64,000 bases of DNA from an uncultured Clostridia bacterium (lineage in GTDB: Bacteria > Bacillota > Clostridia > Christensenellales > Aristaeellaceae): contig CAKTXH010000002.1 of NCBI GenBank assembly GCA_934630975.1, positions 3,230 to 67,229 of the forward strand, given 5' to 3'. Every line of letters starts with the position of its first letter. Positions within the stretch are counted from its first letter, which is position 1. Below the pieces are notes generated by a model, which was not told the origin of the DNA, made no database searches, and saw only the letters and a list, made by a program, of their open reading frames with translations. The position numbers and the translations under genes were made by a program. Of this stretch, positions 42,589-51,509 are shown piece by piece.

Positions 42589-43624
42589 CGTTCATCACCG
42601 TTTTCAGCAGATTCTCGGTTTCCTCGCGGGATTGCGCATCCGGGATGCGGCGGCAGATTCTTTCCAGCTTGGCGCGCGTCATCACGCGCTCGGCCGTCTT
42701 TTCATCCATGCCGCGGGAAGCGAAGTAGAACAGCGTATCGTCGTCCAGTGCGCCGATGGTCGCGCCGTGGTTGCCCTCGACGTTCTCCTCCGCGCAGAGA
42801 ATCAGCGGGATTGTCTTGTTCACCACGTCGTCGCCCAGCAGCAGAACCTGCTCCGTCTCCTGCCCCTTCGAGCCGGAAGAGCCGTTTTTGAAATCAATCG
42901 TGCCGCGGAAAATCTTCTGCGCGCGGTCGTTCAGGCTGCCGTCCGCCTCGATGACGCTATTCGTCTTTTTGCCGATGTGGTTGACGATCAGGTTGATATC
43001 CACCTTTTGATCCTCGGCGGCCAGATAGCCCATCGTGCTTTCAAACTTCGAACCGTCGCCGATCAGATCGACGCGCGCGCCGTCCACCGCGATATGCTCG
43101 CCGACAATCAGCTGCACCAGTTCGATGGAGGCGTTCTCCTCGCACAGGCCGCCGACGTCGTTGATCAGCGTGTGCCCCGCGCCCTCAAAGAGGAGCTGGA
43201 CGAGGCAGATTTTCGCGTTTTTTTTCGCGTACAGCTTGGTTTGCAGCGCCGTCGCGCCGTCGCCCGTCGGCACAATCTGCTCGACGACGGTTACGCTCTG
43301 CCCTTCTTCGGCCTGCACACGCACCGCGCCGCCGGATTGCTGCGCGCCTTCCGCCGCCGCCACACGCAGGCGGATCGGCTCGCTCTGCGCGCCCGCGATG
43401 GTCGTCACAGGCAGGTTCGCCATTGCGCTTTCAAGCTGCTCGCCCGCGCCGGTGCGAATCGCGGCGAACCGTTGCTCGTCCGCTTCGCCGGGCTGCACGT
43501 TTTCCGCCAGCATCACGCAGGGCTTGGTTTCCTCCTGCCAGCGGATATGCGTTTCATTGAGTTTCAGCCAGTACCACGTCTTGCTCGGCAGCCGGTTGAT
43601 GGCCATGAATTCCTGTTCATTCAT
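42572..43624 (-). CDS. sufD: Fe-S cluster assembly protein SufD
   Basis: A 350-residue SufBD family beta-helix scaffold partner of SufB. The central part shows GDVNKT-like beta-helical repeats and the C-terminal helix region with LFYFASRGMDEKTAERVMTR, the SufB/SufD signature. It is somewhat shorter than in model bacteria (about 420), and the N-terminal domain is reduced. It lies between sufB and sufS with a 14-base gap to sufB. It forms SufBC2D with the neighbouring gene products. Confidence 0.92.
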   Translation of the reverse strand: MNEQEFMAINRLPSKTWYWLKLNETHIRWQEETKPCVMLAENVQPGEADEQRFAAIRTGAGEQLESAMANLPVTTIAGAQSEPIRLRVAAAEGAQQSGGAVRVQAEEGQSVTVVEQIVPTGDGATALQTKLYAKKNAKICLVQLLFEGAGHTLINDVGGLCEENASIELVQLIVGEHIAVDGARVDLIGDGSKFESTMGYLAAEDQKVDINLIVNHIGKKTNSVIEADGSLNDRAQKIFRGTIDFKNGSSGSKGQETEQVLLLGDDVVNKTIPLILCAEENVEGNHGATIGALDDDTLFYFASRGMDEKTAERVMTRAKLERICRRIPDAQSREETENLLKTVMNDGQDD

Positions 43625-43638
43625 CTTCTGTCCCCTCC

Positions 43639-45048
43639 TCAGCCGATGCTGCCCTTCATCTCAAGGCGAATCAGGTTGTTCATTTCCACGGCGTATTCAA
43701 GCGGCAGTTCCTTGGAAACATTATCCGCAAAACCGCTGACGATATACGCGCGCGCATCCTCTTCGCTCATGCCGCGGCTCATCAGGTAGAACACGGCCTC
43801 GTCGCTGATGGAGCCGATCTGCGCTTCGTGGCCGACGTTCGCGTCCTTCGTGCGGATATCCATCGCCGGGATGGTGTCCGAGCGGGAGACGGAATCCAGC
43901 ATCAGGGACTGGCAGGACACGGAGGACTTGGCGTTCTTCGCGTTTTTGCCCACCACCACGCTGGAGCGGAACGTGCTGATGCCTCCGTCCTTGGAAATGG
44001 AGCGGGTGTTGATATAGGAACTGGTATCGGGCGCGTTATGCACAACCTTCGCGCCGGTATCGAGGTTCTGCCCCTTGCCCGCGAAGGTGATACCCGTGAA
44101 CTCCATGCGCGAGCCGCGCCCGTTCAAAATGCTCATCGGGTACAGATAGGAAACATGCGAACCGAACGAGCCGGAAACCCACTCGATCACGCCGCCCTCA
44201 TCGACCGTCGCGCGCTTGGTGTTGAGGTTATACATGTTCTTCGACCAGTTTTCGATGGTCGAATAGCGCAGCCGCGCGTTCTTGCCGACAAACAGCTCTA
44301 CGCAGCCCGCATGCAGGTTTGCAACATTATATTTCGGAGCGGAGCAGCCCTCGATGAAGTGCAGATCCGCGCCCTCGTCCACGATGATCAACGTATGCTC
44401 AAACTGACCCGCGCCCGGCGCGTTGAGGCGGAAATAGCTTTGCAGCGGGATTTCCACCTTCACGCCCTTGGGCACATACACAAACGAGCCGCCCGACCAG
44501 ACCGCGCCGTGCAGCGCGGCAAACTTGTGATCCGTGGGCTTGACCAGCTTCATGAAATGCTTGCGCACCATGTCGGCATACGGGCCGGTCAGCGCGCTTT
44601 CCATATCGGTATAAACGACGCCCTGCGCGGCGACTTCCTCGCGCACGTTGTGGTAAACCAGCTCGGAGTCGTACTGCGCGCCGACGCCTGCCAGCGATTT
44701 GCGTTCCGCCTGCGGGATGCCCAGCCGCTCAAACGTATTCTTGATATCTTCCGGCACGTCGCTCCACTTGGCCTTCATGCCGGTGTTCGGGCGGACATAG
44801 GTGACGATGTTATCCATGTTCAGCCCTTCGATGGAAGGGCCCCAGTCCGGCACGCGCATATTCTGATAGATTTGCAGCGATTGCAGGCGGAAAAGCTGCA
44901 TCCACGCGGGATCATGCTTTTCTTTTGAAATCTGCTGAACGATTTCCGGGGTCAGGCCCGCGCTGAGCTTGAACGCGTCCTTTTCGTCGTCCCTGAAATC
45001 GTAGATGCTGCGATCAACGTCCTCGACGTAGGTTTTTTCTTCGTTCAT
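43639..45048 (-). CDS. sufB: Fe-S cluster assembly protein SufB
   Basis: Core scaffold of SUF, 469 residues. Near the C-terminus the FYLMSRGMSEEDARAYIVSG segment and IGSISDEAVFYL match the SufB consensus, with a cysteine and acid triad available in the beta-helix. A preceding longer frame (to 45087) adds 13 residues without ribosome site; ATG 45048 follows AAGAGGGAAAGACCC. It lies 16 bases after sufC, completing the SufBCD complex. Confidence 0.95.
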   Translation of the reverse strand: MNEEKTYVEDVDRSIYDFRDDEKDAFKLSAGLTPEIVQQISKEKHDPAWMQLFRLQSLQIYQNMRVPDWGPSIEGLNMDNIVTYVRPNTGMKAKWSDVPEDIKNTFERLGIPQAERKSLAGVGAQYDSELVYHNVREEVAAQGVVYTDMESALTGPYADMVRKHFMKLVKPTDHKFAALHGAVWSGGSFVYVPKGVKVEIPLQSYFRLNAPGAGQFEHTLIIVDEGADLHFIEGCSAPKYNVANLHAGCVELFVGKNARLRYSTIENWSKNMYNLNTKRATVDEGGVIEWVSGSFGSHVSYLYPMSILNGRGSRMEFTGITFAGKGQNLDTGAKVVHNAPDTSSYINTRSISKDGGISTFRSSVVVGKNAKNAKSSVSCQSLMLDSVSRSDTIPAMDIRTKDANVGHEAQIGSISDEAVFYLMSRGMSEEDARAYIVSGFADNVSKELPLEYAVEMNNLIRLEMKGSIG

Positions 45049-45064
45049 GGGTCTTTCCCTCTTC

Positions 45065-45811
45065 TCAGCGCTGCTCGTATTCGGCAAAGCCGCTCTCGTT
45101 GATTTCCTCCACCAGCGACGCGTCGCCGTTCTTGATGATGCTGCCCTCCACCATCACGTGGGTCGCATCCACATGCAGCGATTCGAGAATCTTGGTGCTG
45201 TGGGTGATGATCAGCAGGCTGCCCTTGCAATCCTCCTGATATTTGCGGATGCCGGCGGAAACCGTGCGCACCGCGTCCACGTCCAGGCCGCTGTCCGTCT
45301 CATCCAGAATGGCCAGCGCGGGCTTGAGCATCAGCAGCTGAAGGATTTCCGCCTTCTTCTTTTCGCCGCCGGAGAAGCCGACGTTCAGGTCGCGCTCCGC
45401 GTAAGAAGGATCCATATCCAGCAGCTCCATCGCGCGCTCCAGCTCCTTTTTGAAGCTCCACAGGCGCAGGCGGCTGCCAGTTTGCAGTTCCACCGCGTTG
45501 CGGATGAACGCGCCCAGCGTCACGCCCGGCACCTCCAGCGGCGCCTGGAAGGAAAGGAACATGCCCATCTTCGCGCGCTCGTTGGCGGCGGCATGGGTGA
45601 TATCCTGCCCCTTGAACAGAATCTGCCCTTCGGTCACATGGTAGCGCGGGCTGCCCATCAGCGTGTAGCCCAGCGTGGATTTGCCCGTGCCGTTCGGCCC
45701 CATGAGCACATGGGTCTCGCCCGTGCCGATTTCCAGATTGACGCGATCCAGAATCGGCTTATCTTCAACGCTTACGCTCAGCCCTTTTACGGCCAGAAGC
45801 TCTTTTTCCAT
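45065..45811 (-). CDS. sufC: SufC ATPase of the Fe-S assembly complex
   Basis: A 248-residue ABC-type ATPase that powers SufBCD. It has Walker A GPNGTGKST (about residue 38), signature NVGFSGGEKKKAEIL and Walker B LAILDETDSGLDVDAV. The length is right. ATG 45811 is used; an upstream ATG at 45829 is possible. It is the first gene of the operon, behind the consensus promoter at 45927-45955, with a 120-nt leader rich in GC palindromes. Confidence 0.95.
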   Translation of the reverse strand: MEKELLAVKGLSVSVEDKPILDRVNLEIGTGETHVLMGPNGTGKSTLGYTLMGSPRYHVTEGQILFKGQDITHAAANERAKMGMFLSFQAPLEVPGVTLGAFIRNAVELQTGSRLRLWSFKKELERAMELLDMDPSYAERDLNVGFSGGEKKKAEILQLLMLKPALAILDETDSGLDVDAVRTVSAGIRKYQEDCKGSLLIITHSTKILESLHVDATHVMVEGSIIKNGDASLVEEINESGFAEYEQR

Positions 45812-45926
45812 TGCATGACACCCCTTCATACTGTAAAACCCCGCAATTCCCAGCGGGATATTAGGATATAAAGCCGAATTGACGGGGCGGAAAGCAAAGT
45901 TTGCCCCGCCCCTCTCGAACAGCCGA

Positions 45927-45955
45927 ATTATACGCCTATCCGCTTTTTCTGTCAA
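45927..45955 (-). promoter_or_regulatory. Consensus promoter of the suf operon
   Basis: TTGACA and TATAAT with a 17-base spacer on the minus strand, 116 bases before sufC. The leader contains GGGGCGGGGC and CCGCCCCG that can pair. No IscR-like box was recognised. Confidence 0.85.
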
Positions 45956-45974
45956 GGCCTGTTTTTTCGCGCGG

Positions 45975-47690
45975 TCAATCGTTTTTCCGCGCGTCAATCG
46001 CCGCCCGCACGGCGCAGGCCAGTTTGCCCGGCTCGACCGGCTTGCCCAGATAGCCGTCCATGCCCGCTTCAAAGATCCGCTCGCGCACATCGTCGAACGA
46101 ATTCGCCGTCATCGCGATGATCGGGATATCCGCCGCGTCCGCCCGGCTGTCGGCGCGAATGGCGCGCGCCGCTTCGCATCCGTCCATCACCGGCATCTGC
46201 ATATCCATCAAAATCGCGTCATATGTACCCGCGCTCGAAGCTTCAAACTGCCGAAGCGCCTGCAAACCGTCCGCCGCCCGGTCGCAGGCCGCGCCTTCGT
46301 TCATCAGCAGCCGCTGAATGATTTCCGCGTTCATGTCTCCGTCCTCGGCCAGCAGGATGCGAACGCCTTCCAGCCGCTTTGCGCCGTCGTTTATCGCCGG
46401 ACGCGCACAAGCGCCCAAATCGACGGGCCTGCGTTCCTCCTGCTCGTTTTCCAGCACCGCCATCACCTTTTGCACCTGCGTCTGAATCTGCCGGGCGAAC
46501 CGCTTCACGTCCTCCCCGTCTTTCGTCTTGTTCATCAAAATCGTCAAACCGAGCACGGCGTTGAGCGGCGTTCGTATGCCCCGGCTGACGCTGCGGATCA
46601 GCCGGCTTCGCTTATCCTGCTCGCTCACCACCTGCTCGTGCAGACTCTCCGCCCGCCGGACGGATTCGCGAAGCGCCGCGTTGACGCTTTCCAGCTCGCG
46701 GTTCGCCTTCTCCTGCGCCAGCTCGTTCTGCCGCGCGTATTCCGCCTTGTGGTTCGCGTCGATCATCTTGTGCACGCTCGCATCCAGCAAAGCGGCCACA
46801 GCCGCCAGCATCACCCCGGTGATGGCGACAATGCGCGCAATCAGCACCGTGTAATCCTTCATCACGTTCTGCACCAGCGAACACGCCGCCTCGCAGACCA
46901 CCATATACGGCGTATCCGCAATGGGATGATAGGCCAGATATACCCGCTCTTTCTCCGTCCTGAGCGTTCTGCATCCGGCCAGCCCCGCGCCGATATCGTC
47001 CTTTGCCCTCTCCTTATCCGCGCCGGTATAGCGCAGAAAGATGTCGTTTTTATTCCATACGTCGTCTGCGGCGTAGACCACGCGCCCGCTCTGTTCCACA
47101 ATGCAGACGTTCGCCTGCCCGTTATAGGCGTAAAAGGAGAGCGCGCCGTTGATGCTGCCCGGCGTATAGGCCAGCGCGATTGCGTCGTACTGCCCGCCCT
47201 CCACCTCAAACGGATCAATCGGTTTCACAACAAAAAAGGCCTCGTCGCCGTTCCAACGCCGATAGCCGGAAAGCGTCTTCCCCGTTTGCAGCTTTTTGCT
47301 GTTTTCCTGATCCAGCGCATGCCAGCCGCTTTGCCCGCTCAGGCTGATATAATGCCCGTCCATCGCCACAAAAAGGATATCGAGCACACTCTGCCCATCC
47401 AGCGCCATCAGGAAGCGGCTGTCCATATTCAAATCAATCGTCCGATGGCCGTCCGCGAACAGATAGCGCTCCATCGCCTTGGCCAGATAAGCCGACGTGT
47501 TGAGCCGCGTGATATACGGCTTTTCGAGCTGCTCCATGATGGCTTCCATGTCCTGCTTGCAGCTTTCGTCGATGTATTCCTTCGCCGCGCGCAGGCCATA
47601 CACCAGAAAACCGACGATGCACAGAAAAATCATCGCGCATGCCGCGGTCGCGGCGCCCATCAGACGTTTGATTCTTCTTCTGTTTTTCAT
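45975..47690 (-). CDS. Membrane sensor protein with degenerate kinase core fused to receiver domain
   Basis: A 571-residue hybrid signalling protein. Layout: TM helix (about 10-33), an extracytoplasmic Cache-like sensor domain (about 40-275), second TM helix (281-302), a coiled coil (305-360), a short HisKA-like segment SRGIRTPLNAVLGL and a full receiver domain (442-565) with phosphoacceptor Asp496 in DAILMDMQMPVMDG and a conserved Lys in GYLGKPVEP. The usual histidine (SHEIRTP) is Arg at about 370 and no HATPase domain is present. ATG 47690 follows AAAAGGAGTGC. It likely signals by conformation or takes phosphate from elsewhere. Confidence 0.87.
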   Translation of the reverse strand: MKNRRRIKRLMGAATAACAMIFLCIVGFLVYGLRAAKEYIDESCKQDMEAIMEQLEKPYITRLNTSAYLAKAMERYLFADGHRTIDLNMDSRFLMALDGQSVLDILFVAMDGHYISLSGQSGWHALDQENSKKLQTGKTLSGYRRWNGDEAFFVVKPIDPFEVEGGQYDAIALAYTPGSINGALSFYAYNGQANVCIVEQSGRVVYAADDVWNKNDIFLRYTGADKERAKDDIGAGLAGCRTLRTEKERVYLAYHPIADTPYMVVCEAACSLVQNVMKDYTVLIARIVAITGVMLAAVAALLDASVHKMIDANHKAEYARQNELAQEKANRELESVNAALRESVRRAESLHEQVVSEQDKRSRLIRSVSRGIRTPLNAVLGLTILMNKTKDGEDVKRFARQIQTQVQKVMAVLENEQEERRPVDLGACARPAINDGAKRLEGVRILLAEDGDMNAEIIQRLLMNEGAACDRAADGLQALRQFEASSAGTYDAILMDMQMPVMDGCEAARAIRADSRADAADIPIIAMTANSFDDVRERIFEAGMDGYLGKPVEPGKLACAVRAAIDARKND

Positions 47691-47819
47691 GGTCGATAAG
47701 CACTCCTTTTTGCTCTGCCGATTTTGCAACGGACTGACCCGCTTTAATGGTTTATTCTATGTTTGATTCCCGCGTGATATGATATAATAAATGTGGTTTT
47801 TTTGAAGGAGGCGACGTTT

Positions 47820-48794
47820 ATGTGCACAGCCGTATCTTTTCTTTCCGGCGATTTCTATTTGGGCCGCAATCTGGATTATGAGTTTTCCTATGGCGACGAG
47901 GTGACGATCACCCCGCGCGGCTATACGTTCCCCATGCGCGGCCGCGCGCCCCTGCGCACCCGCTACGCCATCATCGGCATGGCCTACGTGCAGGGCGATT
48001 ACCCGCTCTATTACGACGCGGTTAACGAGAAGGGCCTTGGCATTGCCGGGCTGAACTTCGTCGGCAACGCGGCGTATTTCCCCGCTCAGGATGGGCGCGA
48101 CAACGTGACTCAGTTTGAGCTGATTCCGTGGCTGCTCGGCCAATGCGCTACGCTGGCCGAGGCGCGCGAACACCTGAGCCGCTTAAACCTGCTGAACGAG
48201 CCGTTCAGCCCTCAGCTTCCGCTGGCGCAGCTGCATTGGCTCATCGCGGATCAAACCGGCTCGATCACCGTCGAATCCACGGCGGACGGCCTGCATGTTT
48301 ACGATAACCCGGTCGGCGTGCTGACCAACAACCCGCCGTTTCCGATGCAGCTCTTCAACCTCAACAACTATATGGCACTCTCGCCGGAATCCCCGGTCAA
48401 CACATTCGCGCCGGATGCGCCGCTGGCAACGTACAGCCGCGGCATGGGCGCAATCGGCCTGCCGGGCGACCTTTCCAGCCAATCGCGTTTTGTCCGCGCG
48501 GCGTTTGTCCGCGCGCACGCCCTGTGCCAGCCGACGGAAGCGAGCCGCGTCAACCAGTTTTTCCACATCCTCACCTCCGTGGAACAGCAGCGCGGCTGCT
48601 GCGCGCTGGGCGAAGGCAAATACGAAATCACGCTGTATTCCAGCTGCTGCAACGCCACCCGCGGCGTCTATTACTACACTACGTATGAAAACCGGCAGAT
48701 CACAGCCGTGGATATGCACAAGGAGAATCTGGACGGCGGCGCGTTGATCCGCTATCCGCTGCTCCAAGGCCCCGCTTTCCGCGCGCAGAACTGA
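47820..48794 (+). CDS. Choloylglycine hydrolase family protein (bile-salt hydrolase-like)
   Basis: A 324-residue N-terminal nucleophile hydrolase that cleaves the amide of conjugated bile salts or penicillin V. Removal of Met1 exposes Cys2 (MCTAVSF). Other catalytic residues match the family: Arg16 and Asp19 in GRNLDY, Asn79 in AGLNF, Asn171 in LTNNPPF, and Arg223 in SSQSRFVR. ATG 47820 follows AGGAGGCGACGTTT and puts Cys at position 2 as required. No signal peptide is present. All required residues are intact so activity is expected, but whether bile salts or other amides are preferred is unknown. Confidence 0.9.
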   Translation: MCTAVSFLSGDFYLGRNLDYEFSYGDEVTITPRGYTFPMRGRAPLRTRYAIIGMAYVQGDYPLYYDAVNEKGLGIAGLNFVGNAAYFPAQDGRDNVTQFELIPWLLGQCATLAEAREHLSRLNLLNEPFSPQLPLAQLHWLIADQTGSITVESTADGLHVYDNPVGVLTNNPPFPMQLFNLNNYMALSPESPVNTFAPDAPLATYSRGMGAIGLPGDLSSQSRFVRAAFVRAHALCQPTEASRVNQFFHILTSVEQQRGCCALGEGKYEITLYSSCCNATRGVYYYTTYENRQITAVDMHKENLDGGALIRYPLLQGPAFRAQN

Positions 48795-48803
48795 CCGCCG
48801 CAT

Positions 48804-48830
48804 CCGCCCGACGCGCGCCGCCGGGCTTTT
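48804..48830 (+). terminator. Terminator after the bile-salt hydrolase gene
   Basis: GCCCG and CGGGC, with additional GCG/CGC pairing inside, followed by TTTTTTC. Confidence 0.7.
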
Positions 48831-48914
48831 TTCATCCATTCATGCAACCGTTTGGGTTACATGGATTCGTTTGAATCAAACCGAGTGGGTAACTTGAAAA
48901 AACGCGGTGTATTT

Positions 48915-48939
48915 CGACAAAAAATGATATTTTTTGTCG
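48915..48939. repeat. Perfect AT-rich palindrome
   Basis: CGACAAAAAAT and ATTTTTTGTCG form an 11-bp stem with a 3-base loop. It stands about 40 bases upstream of the -35 box of the next gene, so it may be an operator; being T-rich it could also terminate transcription. Confidence 0.55.
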
Positions 48940-48977
48940 TTTTCCGAAAATGAACCGCGCGAAAAATGAATTTTCCC

Positions 48978-49006
48978 TTGCATTTACAAGTTGTCTATTC
49001 TATAAT
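48978..49006 (+). promoter_or_regulatory. Promoter of the REC-HD-GYP-GGDEF gene
   Basis: TTGCAT and TATAAT with 17 bases between, about 110 bases before the chosen ATG. Confidence 0.7.
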
Positions 49007-49116
49007 AGAGAAGTAACACACATGTTCTGATTTTACCAATCCCATTCGAATTCTGGTTGCATGGCCGTGTTTTTCGGGGGTTGATGGGCGCTCAAAGCCG
49101 AGGTGATCTCTCCTTC

Positions 49117-51489
49117 ATGACGACAGAAAAGCAGAAAATCCTGATTGTGGACGATTCCGAAATGAACCGCGCCATTTTGACCAGTATTCTGGATGACGGC
49201 TATGATTTTCTAGAAGCGGAAAACGGGCTTCAGGCCGTCGATATTCTCCGCGTTCATTCCGATATCAACCTCGTCCTGCTGGATATCGTCATGCCCGAGC
49301 TGGATGGCTTCGGTGTGCTTTCCATCATGAACGAGCAGCACTGGATCGACCATACCCCGGTCATCATGATCTCGGCGGAAAGCGATTCCGTGCTGGTTGA
49401 GCGCGCCTATCAGCTCGGCGTGACGGATTATATCGGCCGCCCGTTCGATAAAGCGGTCGTCCGCCAGCGCGTAATCAATACGCTGATGCTCTACGATAAG
49501 CAGAAGCACCTGATGCGCATGATCACCGAGCAGGTTTACAGGCGCGAAAAGAGCAACAGCCTGATGACCAGCGTACTCAGCCACATCGTTGAATTCCGCA
49601 ACGGTGAAAGCGGCCTGCACGTGCAGCACATCCAAACCGCCGTGGAGCTTTTGCTGCATCAGCTGATGCGCAAGACGGATCGTTACGCCCTCACGGAGGA
49701 CGATATTTCGCTGATCAGCACCGCCTCCGCCCTGCACGATATCGGCAAAATCAGCATCCCGGATTCCATTCTCAACAAGCCCGGCAGGCTCACGCCGGAG
49801 GAATTCGAGGTCATGAAGACGCACACGACCGTCGGCGCGTCCATCCTGCAAAACCTCCCGATGGCGCAGGAGGAGCCGCTGCTTCAGGTCGCCTATCAAA
49901 TCTGCCGTTGGCATCACGAGCGGTATGACGGGTGCGGCTACCCAGACGGCCTTGTCGGTGAAAAAATACCGATTACGGCGCAGGTCGTCTCGCTCGCCGA
50001 CGTATACGACGCGCTGACCAGCGAGCGCTGCTATAAAAAGGCGTTCTCGCACGAAACCGCCATTCAGATGATTCTGAGCGGCGAATGTGGCGTATTCAAC
50101 CCGCTGTTGATCGAGTGCCTGCTCGAAATTCGAGATACCCTGCGGCAGGAGATCAACACGCTGCCGGAAGCGCGCAATTTCGGCATTGCCGCGCAGCGCA
50201 TTTCCGATAATATGGTGCTGGAGGACGATCTGCCCTTCGAAAACAACCTGCAATACCGGCTTGCTTACGAGCGCGAAAAGAAAACGTTCTTCGCCCATTT
50301 CGCGGGCAATATCCAGTTTGATTACAGCATTCTGCTCGATACGGTTTCCATCAGCGACTATACCGCCGATCCCATCTACGAAAATCAGGAGTTCACGACG
50401 GAGGAACTGGTTCGCCTCCACGCCATTTCGGATAAGGATCGCGAATGCTTGCAGGACGCTGCCAAACAGACCACGCCCGAATCGCCCAACGCCTCCATCT
50501 CGGCAACGGCCATCATCCACGGCGAAAAAGCGCTCTGCCGAATCGCCATTCGGACGCTGTGGTCGCGCGAATTGATCCGCAAGATGATCGGCGTGGTCGG
50601 CTATGTCACCCGGATCGACCCGGATTCTTTCGTTGCCCCGGCGCTCAGCCTCAATATGAACAACATCACCGGCCTTCAGGCGCGGACGATCATGCAGGAG
50701 CTGCAATTCTACTTCGATAAGGTTCGCCTCGTCAACCCGGATAATTACGCCGTTTACAAGCTGAATGACGACGGTTCGCTTTCCCGCCGCGAACATCCCT
50801 GTTACGCGATTTGGGGTTCGGAGCAGGCGTGCCACAACTGCGCGGGCTGCAAAGCGCTGTCCAGCAAGAACCGCGTCATTAAGCTCGAACTGACGCAAAC
50901 CGGCATTTATCAGGTCATCGCGAAGGCCGTCGTCGTGGAGGGCTGCCCCTGCGTGCTGGAACTGATTTCCCATTCCGATACGGGCATCTGGTTCACCTCG
51001 CACGGAAGGGAGCTGCTTCTGGAAAAATACGGGCGCGATTTTTATACCGATGCGCTCACCGGCGCGTACTGCCGCCAGTATTTTGAAGACCAGCGTTCCG
51101 CTTTGCAGGATATGGACGGCATTGTGATGATCGACGTCGATCACTTCAAGGCCATCAACGACACATACGGCCACCCGGTCGGCGATATCGCCCTCAAAAA
51201 AATCGCCAGCGCCATTCTCTCCTGTATCCGCAGCACGGACATGCTCATTCGGTATGGCGGCGACGAATTTCTGGTCATCTTCCCGCAGATTCAAAAAGAA
51301 GCATTCGCGCTCAAAATGCGCTATATGCAGGATGCCGTCAGCCGCGCCGCGGTGGATGGCTATCCCGATATCCGGCTTTCCATCAGCATCGGCGGCGTGT
51401 ACCGCGTCGATCCGCTGATGGAGGCCATCCGGCAGGCCGATCAACTCATGTATCGCGACAAGGCCCACAAGGGCGTTCTCCGTTTGTGA
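49117..51489 (+). CDS. Response regulator with HD-GYP and GGDEF domains (c-di-GMP turnover)
   Basis: A 790-residue protein predicted both to make and degrade cyclic di-GMP. Domain order: receiver (about 7-125; Asp56 in LLDIVMP), HD-GYP phosphodiesterase (about 150-340; HDIGK at 207-211, HHERYDGCGYP at 266-276), two PAS-like segments (about 390-620, the second with CHNCAGC), and a GGDEF domain (about 635-790; intact GGDEF at 714-718). ATG 49117 follows GAGGTGATCTCTCC; ATG 49084 adds 11 residues. Its HPt neighbour at 51510 follows by 20 bases. Both active sites are complete. Confidence 0.9.
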   Translation: MTTEKQKILIVDDSEMNRAILTSILDDGYDFLEAENGLQAVDILRVHSDINLVLLDIVMPELDGFGVLSIMNEQHWIDHTPVIMISAESDSVLVERAYQLGVTDYIGRPFDKAVVRQRVINTLMLYDKQKHLMRMITEQVYRREKSNSLMTSVLSHIVEFRNGESGLHVQHIQTAVELLLHQLMRKTDRYALTEDDISLISTASALHDIGKISIPDSILNKPGRLTPEEFEVMKTHTTVGASILQNLPMAQEEPLLQVAYQICRWHHERYDGCGYPDGLVGEKIPITAQVVSLADVYDALTSERCYKKAFSHETAIQMILSGECGVFNPLLIECLLEIRDTLRQEINTLPEARNFGIAAQRISDNMVLEDDLPFENNLQYRLAYEREKKTFFAHFAGNIQFDYSILLDTVSISDYTADPIYENQEFTTEELVRLHAISDKDRECLQDAAKQTTPESPNASISATAIIHGEKALCRIAIRTLWSRELIRKMIGVVGYVTRIDPDSFVAPALSLNMNNITGLQARTIMQELQFYFDKVRLVNPDNYAVYKLNDDGSLSRREHPCYAIWGSEQACHNCAGCKALSSKNRVIKLELTQTGIYQVIAKAVVVEGCPCVLELISHSDTGIWFTSHGRELLLEKYGRDFYTDALTGAYCRQYFEDQRSALQDMDGIVMIDVDHFKAINDTYGHPVGDIALKKIASAILSCIRSTDMLIRYGGDEFLVIFPQIQKEAFALKMRYMQDAVSRAAVDGYPDIRLSISIGGVYRVDPLMEAIRQADQLMYRDKAHKGVLRL

Positions 51490-51509
51490 TGGAAAGGAAG
51501 TACAAGGTC

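Larger units (their letters stand above)
48795..49116. other. Intergenic region upstream of the c-di-GMP response regulator
   Basis: About 320 bases. It holds the hydrolase terminator, an AT-rich perfect palindrome (48915-48939), and a promoter (48978-49006). I see no gene. Confidence 0.55.
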
